The notes below the pieces were generated by a model. The model had not been told where the DNA came from. It saw only the letters and a list, made by a program, of their open reading frames with translations, and made no database searches. This document shows positions 33,459-47,084 of a stretch of DNA of 64,000 bases, piece by piece (position 1 is the first letter of the stretch; each line of letters opens with the position of its first letter). This DNA is from Diphasiastrum complanatum (lineage: Eukaryota > Streptophyta > Lycopodiopsida > Lycopodiales > Lycopodiaceae). Location: the NCBI GenBank assembly GCA_029204225.1, contig CM055107.1, forward strand, positions 18,130,718-18,194,717, in the 5' to 3' direction. Position numbers and translations under genes: made by a program.

Positions 33459-34440
33459 TTAGCAAATGGACTCGTAATACTTTTGATAGATTATAGTTTG
33501 AATGAATCCAAACACTTTTACAATCCAAAATGGATGTCTTTCATTATTTTTTGAAGCTAATAGTGCAACAAGACTCCCAATTTGAATTTCATTACCATCA
33601 TCACACCACTTCATTTTGGCAAATTTTACCGTTTGTCTATTTTTTTCTTGAGCCCACATCATTTTGACAACTTTTACCATTTGGTGTCTCCGGTGCGCCC
33701 TCGACAACCCTTGAAAATCTGGAGAAACGATTACTGAACAAGCCCGTTCGTACTCATAATCGCATTAGGTCTCCAAGGTGAACAACCTCTAGTCGATAGA
33801 ACAATGTAGGTAAGGGAAGTCGGCAAAATGGATCCATAACTTCGATCTTCATCATGCACAAGTTGCAAAAGATCATCATTGTCTGGTAGATTTGAAGGTT
33901 CTCGACAATTGTCGTTGAATTTTCTAATTCGATCGACTAGTAAAATTCTTCAATTGATGACACAACCCTAAGGTTCTTCAATTGAGTAGACTAATTCTTT
34001 TTTTTTCAAAAAAGTCTATCCACCAATGCTAATTTAATTCATCAAAAAATTGAAAAGCTACCCAAATGCTTGATTCCAAGAAGTTTAATGATGCAACTAG
34101 ATGAACCTCACGATGTTCTTTTTGAGTCTTTTGTTCCTCTAACATGGATTTTAAAGGAGACAATGATGCGATCTTGATTTGAGTAGAAGGCACATTGACC
34201 AAAAATTAAACTCCTTCAAATGGTAATCATAATGCTGAATTGGAACATTGTAGATATGCAACACTTTATCTCACCAAACGACTTAATATAATTTCAAAAA
34301 TCATATGTATCTCAAATTAATGACACAAACAATTTGGGCACATATGATTCCTCAACATTATTTTGAAGCATCAGTAAAAAAAATGTCTTCTTGCGTCTAA
34401 GTCTGTTGGAAGAAGAACTAGACATCTGATCGATTTAATC
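33459..34440 (-). pseudogene. Unrecognised - strand coding fragments
   Basis: A - strand frame of 82 codons (33459-33707) reads VKFAKMKWCDDGNEIQIGSL and then VALLASKNNERHPFWIVKV. Further up, near 34400, a frame starts MSSSSSNRLRRKKTF. These look like pieces of one decayed gene reading leftward, perhaps the same unknown repeated family as 32155. No domain can be named. Confidence 0.3.
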
Positions 34441-34492
34441 GTGAGTGTGACCAACTAACAAGAATCATATTTTGTTTTCTTTTTAAAAAATT

Positions 34493-35743
34493 TGACAAAA
34501 TAGACAAATATGCCTGCATAGGTTAGTTTTATATATTTTACATATTTATTTATTTTTTTTAGAATGACTTTCACGGAATAGCAAAGTATTTTTACTATGT
34601 CGGGAGTAGTTTTGCTATGCCTCTTGTCAAAGTACGGTTTTTTGGACCTTACATGAGCCTAATAATGACTCACAAGAGGGATTGATTAATTGATTAAACT
34701 TTGAATGCAAACTAGACATCAAAAATCAAGATCTAGATTGGCAATTCTACACAAATCTACACAAATCAAGTAAGAGAAATTATAAATCATTGATCATTGT
34801 GAAGATCCAACGCCCAAACGTGTGGTACGACCTTTAGTACAGCTTGTAGATAGCAAGTAGAGATTAGAACACTTAGATTTCATTTAGATCCAAAGGAAAC
34901 AAAATACTTATTGGTAAAAGTCAAGATAGCCTCTTAGCTCTCAAAAAAATTTCTAAGGTATTACTATGGAGAGATGATGATACATAGAAAAGCTCTTCCC
35001 CACCTCGAGTTAGGTGAAAATCCAGCATGTAACAAGGAATATGATTGAGCATTTTTGCCCTAATTTGCCATTCTAGCCTAACCCTTGAGTTTTGCCATGT
35101 TGGTGGCTAGATTGATCAACCTACTCCATGATTTTAGGGATTTGGTCCTATAATGTAAAAATCATGACCAAACAAACTTGAAGAAACCTATGAACATGAT
35201 CTAACTTATTCTAGAGTAGATTCACACGTGGCACCATGGCCTCACATGTCTGGGAGCCACCAATATACATATTTACATGGTTTAATTAAGCTAGGTGTGC
35301 CAATTTTGGCAAATTTTCACACCTATGGCATAGTTATATGGTTTTTGCTACACGACACCAACACATCTTGTTATGCTTGGCATAGCAAATAGCAAATAGA
35401 TGGTTGATATTATTGAAATTTCACAATTCTAGCTTGACCAATTTTGGTCACATGCATTGTAATTGGCAAGATGGCCATGTAAATAGATGCCACACGTGCC
35501 AAATCACATAGGATGATTGTTTGGAAGGTATTGAACCTGTTTATAGGTCTGAGAAGCTTGCTGTACTTTACTTTGGTTCATTTGATCAAATCTATGTGCC
35601 TAATGTGGAGTTAAATGCCAAATTTGCTAGTTTTGGTAACTAGTATTTATTCTAGCTCATAGTTTGGATCTAGATCTTTGATTTGTGCATCCTCCATCAC
35701 TTTTAGGATTGATTGGGATTCATTTTGCTGTAAAATTTTGTCA
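34493..35743 (+). repeat. Putative copia LTR (5' or solo-like) ending at a primer site
   Basis: The right end is well set: ...TTTTGTCA at 35743 is followed by TGGTATCAGAGC. The left end at 34493 is proposed because TGACAAAAT there is the exact complement of the terminal ATTTTGTCA, giving 1,251 bp. In AT-rich DNA such a 9-bp match could be chance. Confidence 0.5.
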
Positions 35744-35755
35744 TGGTATCAGAGC
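35744..35755 (+). other. Copia primer-binding site
   Basis: TGGTATCAGAGC immediately after the LTR-like end. The internal region it should prime is missing: within a few bases the sequence becomes the - strand copia D. Confidence 0.85.
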
Positions 35756-35756
35756 C

Positions 35757-37607
35757 TAATCAAAAGAACAATGGTCTGTTTCTTGCTGACCTAGAGAATT
35801 GTTGCTCCTAACTCGAAGGTGCATCTTCCTGAGACACTTTTGTAGTCATCCTTGAGAGATGCCTAGCTAGCATCACTGTAGAAAAGCATCTGGAACCCTG
35901 CATCATGAGAATAACACAAACCAAAATCATTTTTCAATGGAAGGTATTGCAAAATTCGTTTCACAATCTTCCAATGAGTTGAGTCTGGATTCGTACAGAA
36001 TTGGCTCATCCTGAACACGGCATAAGCAATGTCAGGATGTGTGTTATCTGCAAGGTACATCAGCGATGCGATCAGCTACCTGTATGGTGTAAGCTGCATC
36101 AATTCTCTTTCTTTTTCAGTCTTCGAACAATCTTCATTCGTCAGGACTGTTCCTACAAGCATTGGAGTATTTGCTCCTTTGCAACTCAGCATCCTGAAAT
36201 ATTCTAGGTATATCTAGACTGATGAAGGTACAATTTATTTCACTCATAGTCCCTGTCAATATGTAAGCCAAGATAACATCTGATTTCTTCCAGGTCTGCA
36301 ATCTTGAAAAGTTTCAAGATGTCATACTTCACCTCAACAATAAGCTCTTCACTTTTGCAAAGTATCAAAGTGTCGTCCACATATACAGCTACAATGATGA
36401 TCTTCCCATCTGTAATTCTTACATAAACATTGGAATCAGCCATTAGTGACTTGAATCCTAAGCATTTCAGGGCTTGATCTTTCTTCTTATACCATTGTCG
36501 TGCTGACTGCTTTAGACCGTAGATAATCCTATGCATTCTGCATGCATAAGTAGGAAGTGAGTTCGAAATGTAGCCTGGAGGTTGATCCATATAGACTTCT
36601 TCGTCTAGCTCACCATGTAAGAACACTGTCTTTTCGTCCACGATGTGCATCCTGAAATCATAAGCAACTGCATATGCGAACAGTAAACGTAGGGACGAAT
36701 GTTTCACAACAGGAGAGAAGGCTTCAACATAGTCAATACCATATCTCTGAGAAAACCCCTTCGCTACAAGTCTTGCTTTATACCTAAAAATATCTCCATT
36801 CGGTCCATACTTCAGCTTGTATACCCACTTGCATTTTACAGTCTTTCGCTTATCTGGTAATGGCTGCAATGTCCATACCTAATTCTTCCTCATGTATTCC
36901 ATCTCCTCATTCATGGCGTGGATCCATTTGTCCTTCTCTAGACATTCAAATGCTTTCTCGAATGTTTGTGGTTCTTCACTGAATCCACAAAACTCTTCTG
37001 ATGTAGAAGCTGAACTACCTAGCACAAATCTTGTTGGTGTTCTTTGTTCTCTTGTCGATCTTCTAGGAGATCCTCAGGAACTGCAATGCTCTTGTCTTTA
37101 TCTGCTCTTCTAGGTCCGGAACCATTTCAGTTTATAGGTATTGTAGCAGTAGGCTGGCTTGCGAATCTTTCTTCATGTGATTCGTCACTCGAATGAGGTG
37201 CGACTCGAACATCTTCGTCTGAGTATTTGTCCTCTGCTCCCTTTGTCATAGTTGGTAGACCATAGTACAATATTCCAAGGACTTCATAACTGATGGGATC
37301 ATCGTTGGCCATTGTTCTGCTCTCATCAAATTTGACATCTCTGACTATCTTCACTATGTTTGTCTCTGGCATATAGACTCTATAGTATGACAAATGATTG
37401 TCATATCTTACAAGATATCCTTGTTCTGCTTTCTCATCAAGCTTATTTAGAAGTTTATTAGGAACATGTGCATAAGCTGCACAGCCAAAGATACGGATGT
37501 GAGTCAGATTGGGTTTTCTACCCGACCATAATTCGTGTGGTGTCATGTGAGGAACGCTAGATTTTCCTGTCCTGTTATGAATGTAAGCTACTGTACTCTT
37601 CACGAAA
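35757..37607 (-). pseudogene. Copia element D: integrase C-terminus, RT, RNase H (- strand)
   Basis: Reading leftward: integrase C-terminal half (HMTPHELWSGRKPNLTHIRI, FGCAAYAHVPNK; 37127-37600), RT (36240-36869: VKCKWVYKLKYGPNGDI, KARLVAKGFSQRYGIDYVEA, IIYGLKQSARQWY, AVYVDDTLIL with intact YVDD), RNase H linker (NTHPDIAYAVFRMSQF, 35863-36060) and, after a stop, CTFELGATIL...SKKQTIVLL ending near 35757. No LTR of its own is present; both ends are cut by other elements. A stretch of about 250 bp between the integrase and RT frames contains stops. Confidence 0.9.
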
Positions 37608-38747
37608 GGAAAGAAGAAGAAGAAGAACAAGCCAAGATTTGAGAAGACGAAGTCCTCGAATCAACAATCTTCTTCCTGTGATCACTGTCACAAACCAGGC
37701 CATATGACCAACAAATGCTGGTTCAATCCAGTAATACCTTGCATGCACTGCAAGAAGAAAGGACACTCGGCATACGATTGCAGGTTCAACCCAAAAAGAA
37801 AGAACAAAGCTGAAAAAGCTAATGTTGTAGAGTCATCCAAGGATGCAGATAGAGGTGACAAAGCCTTCATGATACTCGATGAAGCTTCAACAAGCTATGT
37901 TGAACATGACTACGATGTAGTCATTGATTCAGGAGAAACATCACACATCACCTGCAACAAGAAGATCTTGATCGACTTTAGAGAGCTCGAAAATAACAAA
38001 GCAGTGATTCTAGGTGATGGGAGCAGACACAATGTCAAAGACATCAACACTCTACAGCTACGAACACTGTCAGGCCAAGCAGAGTTGCCAGGAGCACTCT
38101 ATGTGCCCTCACTCAAAAAAAATCTGCTATCTATCTCCAAGATGACAGATATTGGCATTCTAGTTTTGTTCGACGACAACACATGTCGTACAATCGAGAA
38201 AACGACAAACAAGTTGCTAACAGTCGGATACAAAGAAGGAAACTTCTACCAGGCCAAGATAATCAGCAACTCTGATAGCATTTTAAATGCATCAAAAAAT
38301 AAAGATCAGCTCTGGCATAGGAGAATGTATCATTTGAACATGTAGAGCTTGTATGACATGAGCAGAAAAGACATAGTCAGAGGTCTCAAGAATTCAAGAC
38401 CCGAAATTGAGTTCTGCGAAGCCTATCAGAAAGGCAAGCAACATTGGAATACATTCACGCATGAGGGGAGAAGAGCCAAGGAAGTTCTTGAGCTCGTCCA
38501 CTCTAATGTCCGTGGACCGATGAAGATGGATTCGCTCTCAGGTTTGAGGCATTTTCTAACGTTCATAGATGATTACAACCAAATGACCATGATCTACTAC
38601 CTAAAGAAAAAATCCGAAGCATTTGATTCTTTCAAGAAGTTCGTGACATTTGCAGAGCGACACACCTCGAAAAAGATTCAGATCCTTAGATCTGACAATG
38701 GAGGTGAATACAAAAGCAAAGAATTCTCAAAATTCTACGAAGAATAG
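37608..38747 (+). pseudogene. Copia E gag knuckles, protease, integrase N-terminal half
   Basis: Two zinc knuckles of the CX2CX4HX4C type are visible: CDHCHKPGHMTNKC and CMHCKKKGHSAYDC. The protease motif is VVIDSGETSHITC with DSG intact. The preintegrase motif LWHRRMYHLNM is followed by a TAG at 38343. The integrase has LVHSNVRGPMKMDSLSG, LTFIDDYNQ (first Asp present) and ILRSDNGGEYKSKEF (second Asp present), then a stop. Paired knuckles are less usual than one in copia gag. Confidence 0.9.
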
Positions 38748-40403
38748 AGGATAGAACACCAGTTCACTCCTGCATACACACCAGAATACAATGATTTTGA
38801 AGAAAGAAGAAACAGAACGCTAGTCGAAGGAGCCAGATGCATGATGACACAGGCTCAATTGCCAAGTTGAGGCAATAGCTGCACTTGTACACCTGCAGAA
38901 CAGATCCACAACAACAGCGCTGAAAAATAAGATACCATACGAAATGTGGACAGGTAGAAAGCCTGATCTATCATACGTACTAGTGTTTGGATGTGCAGCA
39001 TACAAGCACATTCCAAAAGAAAAAAGAAGCAAGCTTGATGACAAATCAGAACAAACGATCATGGTCGGCTACTCGAACGGAACACAAGTGTACATGATCT
39101 ACAACCCAACCACGAAGAAGGTTGTTTTGAGCAGAGATGTGAAGTTCGATGAGTTCACATTCCCTGGACTAAAGGACGAAAGAGGCCATGAGATCTTCAC
39201 ACTGCTGCCTATTCAAGAGAAAGATCGAGGACAGACATCAAATCAAAATGTAGAGCCATAGACTCCAGAGCAGCAGGAAGAAGAAGATCAATCCCATGAA
39301 TAAGAAATGTTCGAACAACGATCAAACGAGCCTAGAAGGTCAACAAGACAAAGAAGACCTCCAGACCGCTACTTTGACAATCTTTAGTGGACGAAGACAC
39401 GCAGTTTGAATACTGCAACTTCACAGAAGAGCCATCAACATATCAAGAAGCTATCCAGAGTCCAAAAGGAGAATTCTGGAAGCAGGCAATGTCAGAGGAG
39501 ATCGAGTCGATGAGGCAAAACGAGGCATGGACATTAGAGCCACTTCCAAAAAACAGAAAAATAGTCGACTGCAAGTGGGTGTACAAGAAAAAGATGAAAT
39601 CAAATGGCACCACTGGCTGCTACAAGGCAAGGCTTGTCAGAAAGGGCTACACGTAGAGATATGGTGTTGATTATTTCAACAAATATTTGCCGATGGTCAA
39701 GATTCATGAAGTAGCCTGAAGGTTTTGAAGACCCCGACAATTGACAATATGTCTGTCGCTTGCAAAGATGCATCTATGGTCTAAAATAGGCATCACGAGC
39801 TTGGTACAAGAAGCTCAATGGTCTTCTGAAGTCTCTAGACTTCAATTCTACAAAACCAGACTGCAATGTCTATATAAAAAGAGTAGAAAAAGATTTTGCG
39901 ATACTACCATCTTCGTGGATGATTCGCTAATGATAGGAAATTCCTTGATGATGATCAAAGACATAAAGAGTCAGATTTCTGAAAGTTACGAAATCACAAA
40001 TCTTGGAGACACAACAAAATGCCTCGGGCTGGAGATCAGAAGAGATCGAACAAAGGGCAAAATACACTTGAGTCAGTCAGAATATGCCAGAAAGGTGCTC
40101 AAGCAGTATCACATGATGGACTGTAAAGAAAAGGCCACACCAATGATTGCTGGAGCCAATTTCACGAAGCAGGATTGCCCAAAAACGAAAGAGAAAGAAC
40201 AAAAGATGGCAGGTATAGCCTACCAAAACTTGATCGGTAGTCTGATGTACCTTACAATTTGTACCAGACCCGATCTAGCTTTATCTGTTTATGCATTGAG
40301 CCAATTCTCTTCCAATCCTGGAATGTCACATTGGCAAATGGCAAAACGAATCCTACAGTATCTGAAGGGTACCCAAAATATGGGATTAACCTACAAAAGC
40401 TGA
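38748..40403 (+). pseudogene. Copia E integrase C-terminus and reverse transcriptase (internal deletion)
   Basis: After the stop at 38745-38747, FEERRNRTLVEGARCMM carries the integrase Glu. A frame at 38944-39261 has IPYEMWTGRKPDLSYVLVFG. RT begins at 39387 with EAIQSPKGEFWKQAMSEEI, DCKWVYKKK and KARLVRKGYT. Near 39710 the text jumps from VKIHEVA directly to a GFEDPDN block, so the RT segment between these motifs (normally about 50 residues with LDVKTAFLNG) is missing. IFVDDSLMIG (FVDD) and LGLEIRRDRTKGKIHLSQSE follow, then TRPDLALSVYALSQFSSNPG. Confidence 0.88.
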
Positions 40404-40902
40404 AAACGAAGAAAAAAGATTTGAGCTGCACCACTACAATGATGCAAGCTGGGCTAGCTGCAAAGATGACAACAAGTCCATAACTGGAGGATGTACCATA
40501 GCGTGCGGAGCTGCAATCAGCTAGATATGCAAAAAGCAAATCTTGGTGGCTCAATCCTCTTGTGAAGCTGAATATGTCGTAGCTTCAAAGGTGGCAAATG
40601 AGGTAGTGTGGCTGCAGATGATGCTGGAGGCAATCGAGATACCACTAGGAGGGCCAAGCACGATGATGATGGACTCTTAGAGTGCCATCTATCTGTCCCA
40701 GAATCTTGTCTTCCATTTAAAGACAAAACACATACCTCTAAAATACTATCACATTCGAAAATTAATCTTGAAAGGAGAGCTCTAGGTCCAATACATAAAA
40801 TCAAAAAACATGATTGCAGATCTGCTCACGAAACCGCTCGACAAGTCACTCTTCGCCAAGCAAAGAAAGGCAATTGGATCAAACGTACAAAGCTGCAAGG
40901 TT
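40404..40902 (+). pseudogene. Copia E RNase H and polypurine tract
   Basis: RNase H blocks in shifting frames: ASWASCKDDNKSITGG, SSCEAEYVVASKVANEVVWL, TKHIPLKYYHIRK and MIADLLTKPLDKSLF. The purine run CAAGAGGGAG sits just before the LTR. Frames that look longer here on the - strand are antisense artefacts. Confidence 0.85.
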
Positions 40903-40912
40903 CAAGAGGGAG

Positions 40913-41519
40913 TGTTAGAAATGGTGAACTCCTGCAACTTTGCTGCAGCACGAACACAAAGCGAAGGTTGAACGAAGAACAATTCATAAAAGTCAACATC
41001 CCTTGACTTGAAAGACAAATGACTCGTGAATCATTCGTAAATCGTAAACATACCTCCAGGACCGCAACCACAAAAGGGACGCAAAACGAAAAGAACAAAA
41101 GCAAACAAAGAAAACAAAACAAACGAAGGAGAATCTTTCGTGCTGCCAGCTGGTAGCTCAACATGCTTGGAGTTGTAGACTTCACGCCCAGCTAAAACGA
41201 GTGACAACGACGGAGAGTAACTGATTAGTTGATTAGCGTTAACTAGTCTTGTGATTCTGTGTTTAGTTATCTTGTAAACTCCACACAATGGAGATATAAA
41301 CTATCTTTTCTGGATCATAATAATATAAGAGAATAGACAGAATTTCTATAAGAGACAGAGAGAGACGTAGCAAGTAGAGCAGAAAAGAAAAATACTAGAA
41401 ACGAAAGAGCTGTGCATGAAAGTCTGCAAACAAGCTAAACACAACAAAATAGCAGAGTGTCATTCTGCCAACGAGCGAGACACTGTCGATCTCGCTCTAA
41501 AAATCAAACTCATAATACA
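40913..41519 (+). repeat. Copia E 3' LTR
   Basis: It starts TGTTAGAAATGG directly after the polypurine tract. The end is uncertain; CATAATACA at about 41519 is a reasonable CA terminus. It contains the GAGCGAGACACTGTCG block that resembles blocks in the LTRs at 52435 and 12890. Confidence 0.7.
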
Positions 41520-42090
41520 GTTGCTCTATTTTCATGCATCTCCTTGTCTTGCGTCATTTGTCTTGATTGCTAGAATAGAATGTGTTCTGTGATGTGAAGT
41601 CGCGTGTCTAGGTTCATGTGAAGCTTCCATGCAAAAGAAAATTCAAAGACACAAAATCGTTCGCGACAACGAAAACGAAAATGAAAAAGAAACAGTTTCG
41701 TGACAAAAAGCTCTTAGTGAACTTTTTCGTTGCGTTGCTACTCTTAGCAACCTCTTCCAAAGCTTTCATCTTTACGTTGAACTGAAACTGCATCTTATCC
41801 AACTGCATCTGCTACTTTTGACCAAGTTTCTCGAACTCGTTGATCATCAATTCCGCAGTAGCATTAATATTTGTGGATGCAATAGTGGTGGATGTATTAG
41901 TGGTTTGCCCTTCTATATATGGTAGCATTCCAATATTTGGTTCCTCATCAGAATCTTTATCCTCCTCTTGTATCGCATCATCCATAGCATTTTGTAAGGA
42001 CATATACTCAGTATGGCGTTTCAGCTCTCGTCTAATCCTCTTAAGTAGATCTTTTAAAAAATCACATAATCATAGCATCATCATTAATTA
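41520..42090 (-). pseudogene. Unrecognised acidic/coiled-coil fragment (- strand)
   Basis: The - strand frame at 41812-42003 (NAMDDAIQEEDKDSDEEPNI) is followed, after a single TAG, by the same frame at about 41715-41808 (MQLDKMQFQFNVKMKALEEV). This gives a heptad-like helix after an acidic stretch. It may be part of a retroelement gag-like or transposase-associated protein. No family is recognised. Confidence 0.35.
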
Positions 42091-43171
42091 AATGGGGATC
42101 ACAGTCAGATCTGAGGTGCTTAACTCGTTCAATAAAATTTCATACTCCCTCTCTCTTTTCCATTTTAATTTTAGTCAAAAGTAGAAAAGGTCTTCCATAA
42201 ATCCAGACCTACAGTTTCTTCGTGTTTTTGCATAACTACTTGGAAATGGTTCACAAGTGGCTCCAATGTTTATTGACACCATCGACAAACTTTGAAGACT
42301 TCGGGCACTTCAGTGACTTTGGAGACTTTGGCCACTTTGGTAACTACATCCACTTTGGCCACTTCAACCACTTCGGAGACTTCGGCCACTTCGGCCATGT
42401 CGATTGATTGACAGTTAACGGTCCACTCGTCTTGAAGCTAAAAACTTGCCCTAATCTTATAGCAAGTAAATTTCCAAGAATCACCAACTGGATGGATGCC
42501 AGCTCACTATGGCCCACTAGCCATTATGATTTACGACCTAATTAGTTGTCCTACTAGTTGGACGTGGCCAAATTTGCTTAGTATAAATAGCTACTCATAT
42601 TTCTATGTGTTAATAATCTCATATCATCTCAGCTCATCTTAGATCATCAAAGCATTGTTAGCATCTCTCTCAAGCTTTCAAGCTTGAAAACTCTTGAGCA
42701 TTCTAGCTCAGTTCTTTAGAGTTGATTTAGAGCTTGCTATTGCGCCTACTGCTTATTAACGGAAGTGCTTAATTCAAAGTTACAATTACTCAGAGATAGC
42801 TCAGAGCACGTGGCTTTGATCCGCAATTCCTTTGTGCTCATTCTGATTTTCTCTTTTACTGAATCAATCTATCTTTTATTGCGTTTAGTATCATGTTAGT
42901 ATGCATGCATCTCTGTAGTTCTTTTGTAACTGATAATCTCTTATTATTTGTTTGATAATCAATGCTTTATGTTTGGCTATGTAATCACTTAGTTGCTAAC
43001 AATCTCAAAGCTAGTTGCTAAAGATTGAACGTGATTTCTATCACTACTTTTTGTTCAATATTGATAGGCGTAGTCATGCACAAAAAAAAAGGTTTCTTCT
43101 GCAATGCTCGATAATTCGTTTACCTACTTCGATTTGTCAAACTATTTTTCATCTTATCACCTCTTTCCAAC
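42091..43171 (+). repeat. Copia F 5' LTR (left boundary unresolved)
   Basis: The right end is defined by TTTCCAACA at 43171 followed by a primer site. A TATA-like GTATAAATAG lies at about 42578. The left end was not found. Related sequence occurs at 30151-30330. The LTR, or its flank, holds a 9-bp repeat array (42288-42410). Confidence 0.6.
42288..42410 (+). repeat. Degenerate 9-bp repeat array (ACTTYGGMC-type)
   Basis: About a dozen adjacent variants of TTTGGAGAC/TTCGGCCAC. Read in frame they give runs of DFG/HFG/HF triplets, but there is no sign that it is translated. Confidence 0.85.
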
Positions 43172-43183
43172 ATGGTATCAGAG
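43172..43183 (+). other. Copia F primer-binding site
   Basis: TGGTATCAGAGC immediately after the LTR end. Confidence 0.88.
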
Positions 43184-43372
43184 CAAATTTGTTAATTTTC
43201 TATTACCTTCATGGTATCAAGGCGATCTGTTATATCAGAGCTCTAATACTTGATATCATATTCTTCAATTCATAGCATCAGTTTCAGTATCAGAAAATTG
43301 ATTTCCAATTGTAGTGTAGCACAATATTTCTCTCTTAATGTCATCGATACAATCGACAGACTAAAGTTCTAG

Positions 43373-45614
43373 ATGGATTCTCAAAGTAAATCCGGTCTTA
43401 TCGTAGACAAGATGAATGGATCCAATTATTATTTGTGAAAATTTAAGATTAAGACCTCGCTAATCGCCAACAAGTTGTGGGATGTTTGTTACATGTATCG
43501 AAGTAAAGCCTGAAGACGACGAAGTCGACTCAAAGTGGAAATCGAAGGATGGTAAAGCTTTTGCGCTTATTATCCTCAATATATCTGATAGTCAAATTGG
43601 CCACATAGCTAAAGCCAAAACTTTGAAAGACGTTTGGGACATTCCGAGCTCACTATATGATGTGAGAGACATAACTACTAAGTTACATCTATGAAGGAAA
43701 TTCTTCACACTTTAGATGTTGAATAGTGATTCTCTTTAGAGTCACATTAACCAATTTAAAAATCTCTTGCAACAAATGGCCGCTGTCGGATCAGTCATAG
43801 ATGATCAAGATGCAATTATGACATTGCTTTCAAGCCTGCCCTCTACATATGAGAATTGAGTGATGATTATATCAACACACTCAGATTTAACTCTTACTAG
43901 AGTTATCATTATGTTGTTGCAAGAAGATACTCGAAGAAGTCAAGACACTTCATCTACTTCTTCATCTCATGCTCTATATGTCAACAAAGACTCAAAATGA
44001 TAGAAGCAAAAAAGCTCAAGCAATTTGCATCAAATCAGAAGCCAACTCAAGGTCAAGGACAATCATCAAATCCACAGTCGAAGAAGAAGATGTTTTGTAG
44101 GTACTGCAAGCGCAATAATCATGAGATCCAAGATTGTTGAATTCTCAAAGCAAAGAATGCAGCCAAGCAACCTGATCAAATAGCAAATACAGTTTTAGCA
44201 TCTACCAAAGTTGACATGGACGAAGGCGCATTATGGTCAAAGACCAAAAGGCATTTTTGGATGATTCTTGGTTTTTGGATTCTGGAGCTACTCAACATAT
44301 GACCAATCATTGTGAGATCTTTCACTCCTATACGCCTTACATCACAAAGAAGTATGTTCATCTTGGTGACGATAGCACTCACACTATCGATTGTGAAGGT
44401 ACTGTAAGATTAAGATTCCAGCATGATCAATTCAAACTACTGTCAAAAGTCTTGTATATTCCTAAACTCTCTACAATTTGTTATCGGCAGTAGAATTACA
44501 GATTTAGGTCATAAGGTGGAGTTTGAGTCTGATCAATGGCATTACTATGGCATCATCGCTTAGGACACTTGAATTATGCATATGTATCGAACATGTCCAG
44601 ACAATCCCTAGCACTTGATCTCGACTATCCAATCGACAAAGTCAACCTCCCATTCTTGGAAACTAGACTAGGATTCCTTTTAGATCGAGTCATAGGCATG
44701 CAGAAAAAGGTCTATTAGATGTTGTTCATTCAAATATATGTGGACCTATGCAAACTCCATCATTGCTAGATGCAAAGTATTTCACTACTTTTATTGACGA
44801 AGTTTCCAAAAGAACAACTATTTACTTCATTAAGCAAAAATCGGAGGCTTTCATCAAGTTTTGACAATTCAAAGAGCATGCAAAAAATCAAACTGGCAAA
44901 AGAATCAAAAGACTGAGGTCCAACAATGGGGGAGAATATATCTCCACTGAATTTGAGGAGTACTGCCTGAACAATGGCATTGAGCAACAATACATTACCT
45001 CCTATTCGCCTCAGTCGAATGGTCTTGCTGAGAGAAAGAACAGAACCTTAGTCGAATCATCAAAGTGTATGCTTGTGCATGCGACACTTCCAAAGTCCTT
45101 CCTGGTTGAAGCTATTTCAACAATAACCTATATTCAGAACATATGTCCTAAGGTTTCTTAGCCAAAATGCCATACGAAATTTGAACAGGTACCAAACCTT
45201 CTTTATCAAACTTACGAATTTTTGGATGTACAACTTATGCGCAGATTCCTCATGATCTTAAGAAGAAGCTCGACTTCTAGAGTATCAAATGTATTTTCAT
45301 CAGTTTCACTACTTTGGACCAAGCTCAGTTGTTTTATCCTATCGAGTTAAAGATATTCACTAGTCGGGATGTCATCTATCGAAGATTAGTTTATCGACCT
45401 CAAGGGAAAAGGCAAAGCCCATGTAGCCAACTTGTCCGACTCTTTCGACATATGGAACTTTCCAGTTCACCAGTCGACTATCCCTATCGAAGGCCCAAGC
45501 TTGTCTACTCTCGACGAACAACATATCAATGGCAAACCCGAAGATGATGATGTTGTAGTTCAACAACTACAACATCATGAAAATGATCAACTTCCTAAAT
45601 CATACACTAGCTAG
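43373..45614 (+). pseudogene. Copia F gag, protease, integrase (RT absent)
   Basis: Gag starts MDSQSKSGLIVDKMNGSNYY at 43373 and stops at once with TGA. Further gag (43482-43694) is followed by the knuckle CRYCKRNNHEIQDC (44098-44139). Protease WFLDSGATQHM has DSG intact. Preintegrase is LLWHHRLGHLNY. Integrase has VHSNICGPMQTPS, TTFIDEVSKR, RLRSNNGGEYISTEF (second catalytic Asp changed to Asn), NGLAERKNRTLVESS (Glu present) and NLRIFGCTTYAQIPHDL. The frame fades after RRLVYRPQGK at about 45410-45614. No RT, RNase H or 3' LTR follows, so the element is truncated. Confidence 0.9.
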
Positions 45615-45769
45615 AATGGGGTCTGGCTTTGTATGTGGTTTGGAAGGCCCATAATATTGTTTGCAACTTAAGCTCCCAATATATTTAGCTAGCCTCTATG
45701 ATCTTGGTCATGATTGTACACGTAATTTTATTAGACTATTGGCTTTTGACCATTGTCGTGCTTAGCTAA
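45615..45769. other. Junction DNA without recognised content
   Basis: Short noncoding stretch between copia F and an unrelated coding fragment. Confidence 0.3.
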
Positions 45770-47013
<1,244 letters not shown>

Positions 47014-47084
47014 CTTACTGTACAATGTACTATGGCGGGGCCCACTTGGCAAGCCTTGGCCATATAGTACTTTTAGTGGTGAGA

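Larger units (their letters stand above)
37608..41519 (+). mobile_element. Ty1/copia element E, 5' end lost, 3' LTR present
   Basis: Order on the + strand: gag end, protease, integrase, RT with a deletion, RNase H, polypurine tract, 3' LTR. It meets copia D in opposite orientation at about 37608. Stops, frameshifts and the RT deletion make it inactive. Confidence 0.9.

Noticed and set aside
40252-41288. - strand frames of 85-119 codons around the copia E RNase H and LTR
   Set aside because: The + strand contains ordered RNase H motifs, polypurine tract and LTR; these frames are shadows or chance frames in the LTR.
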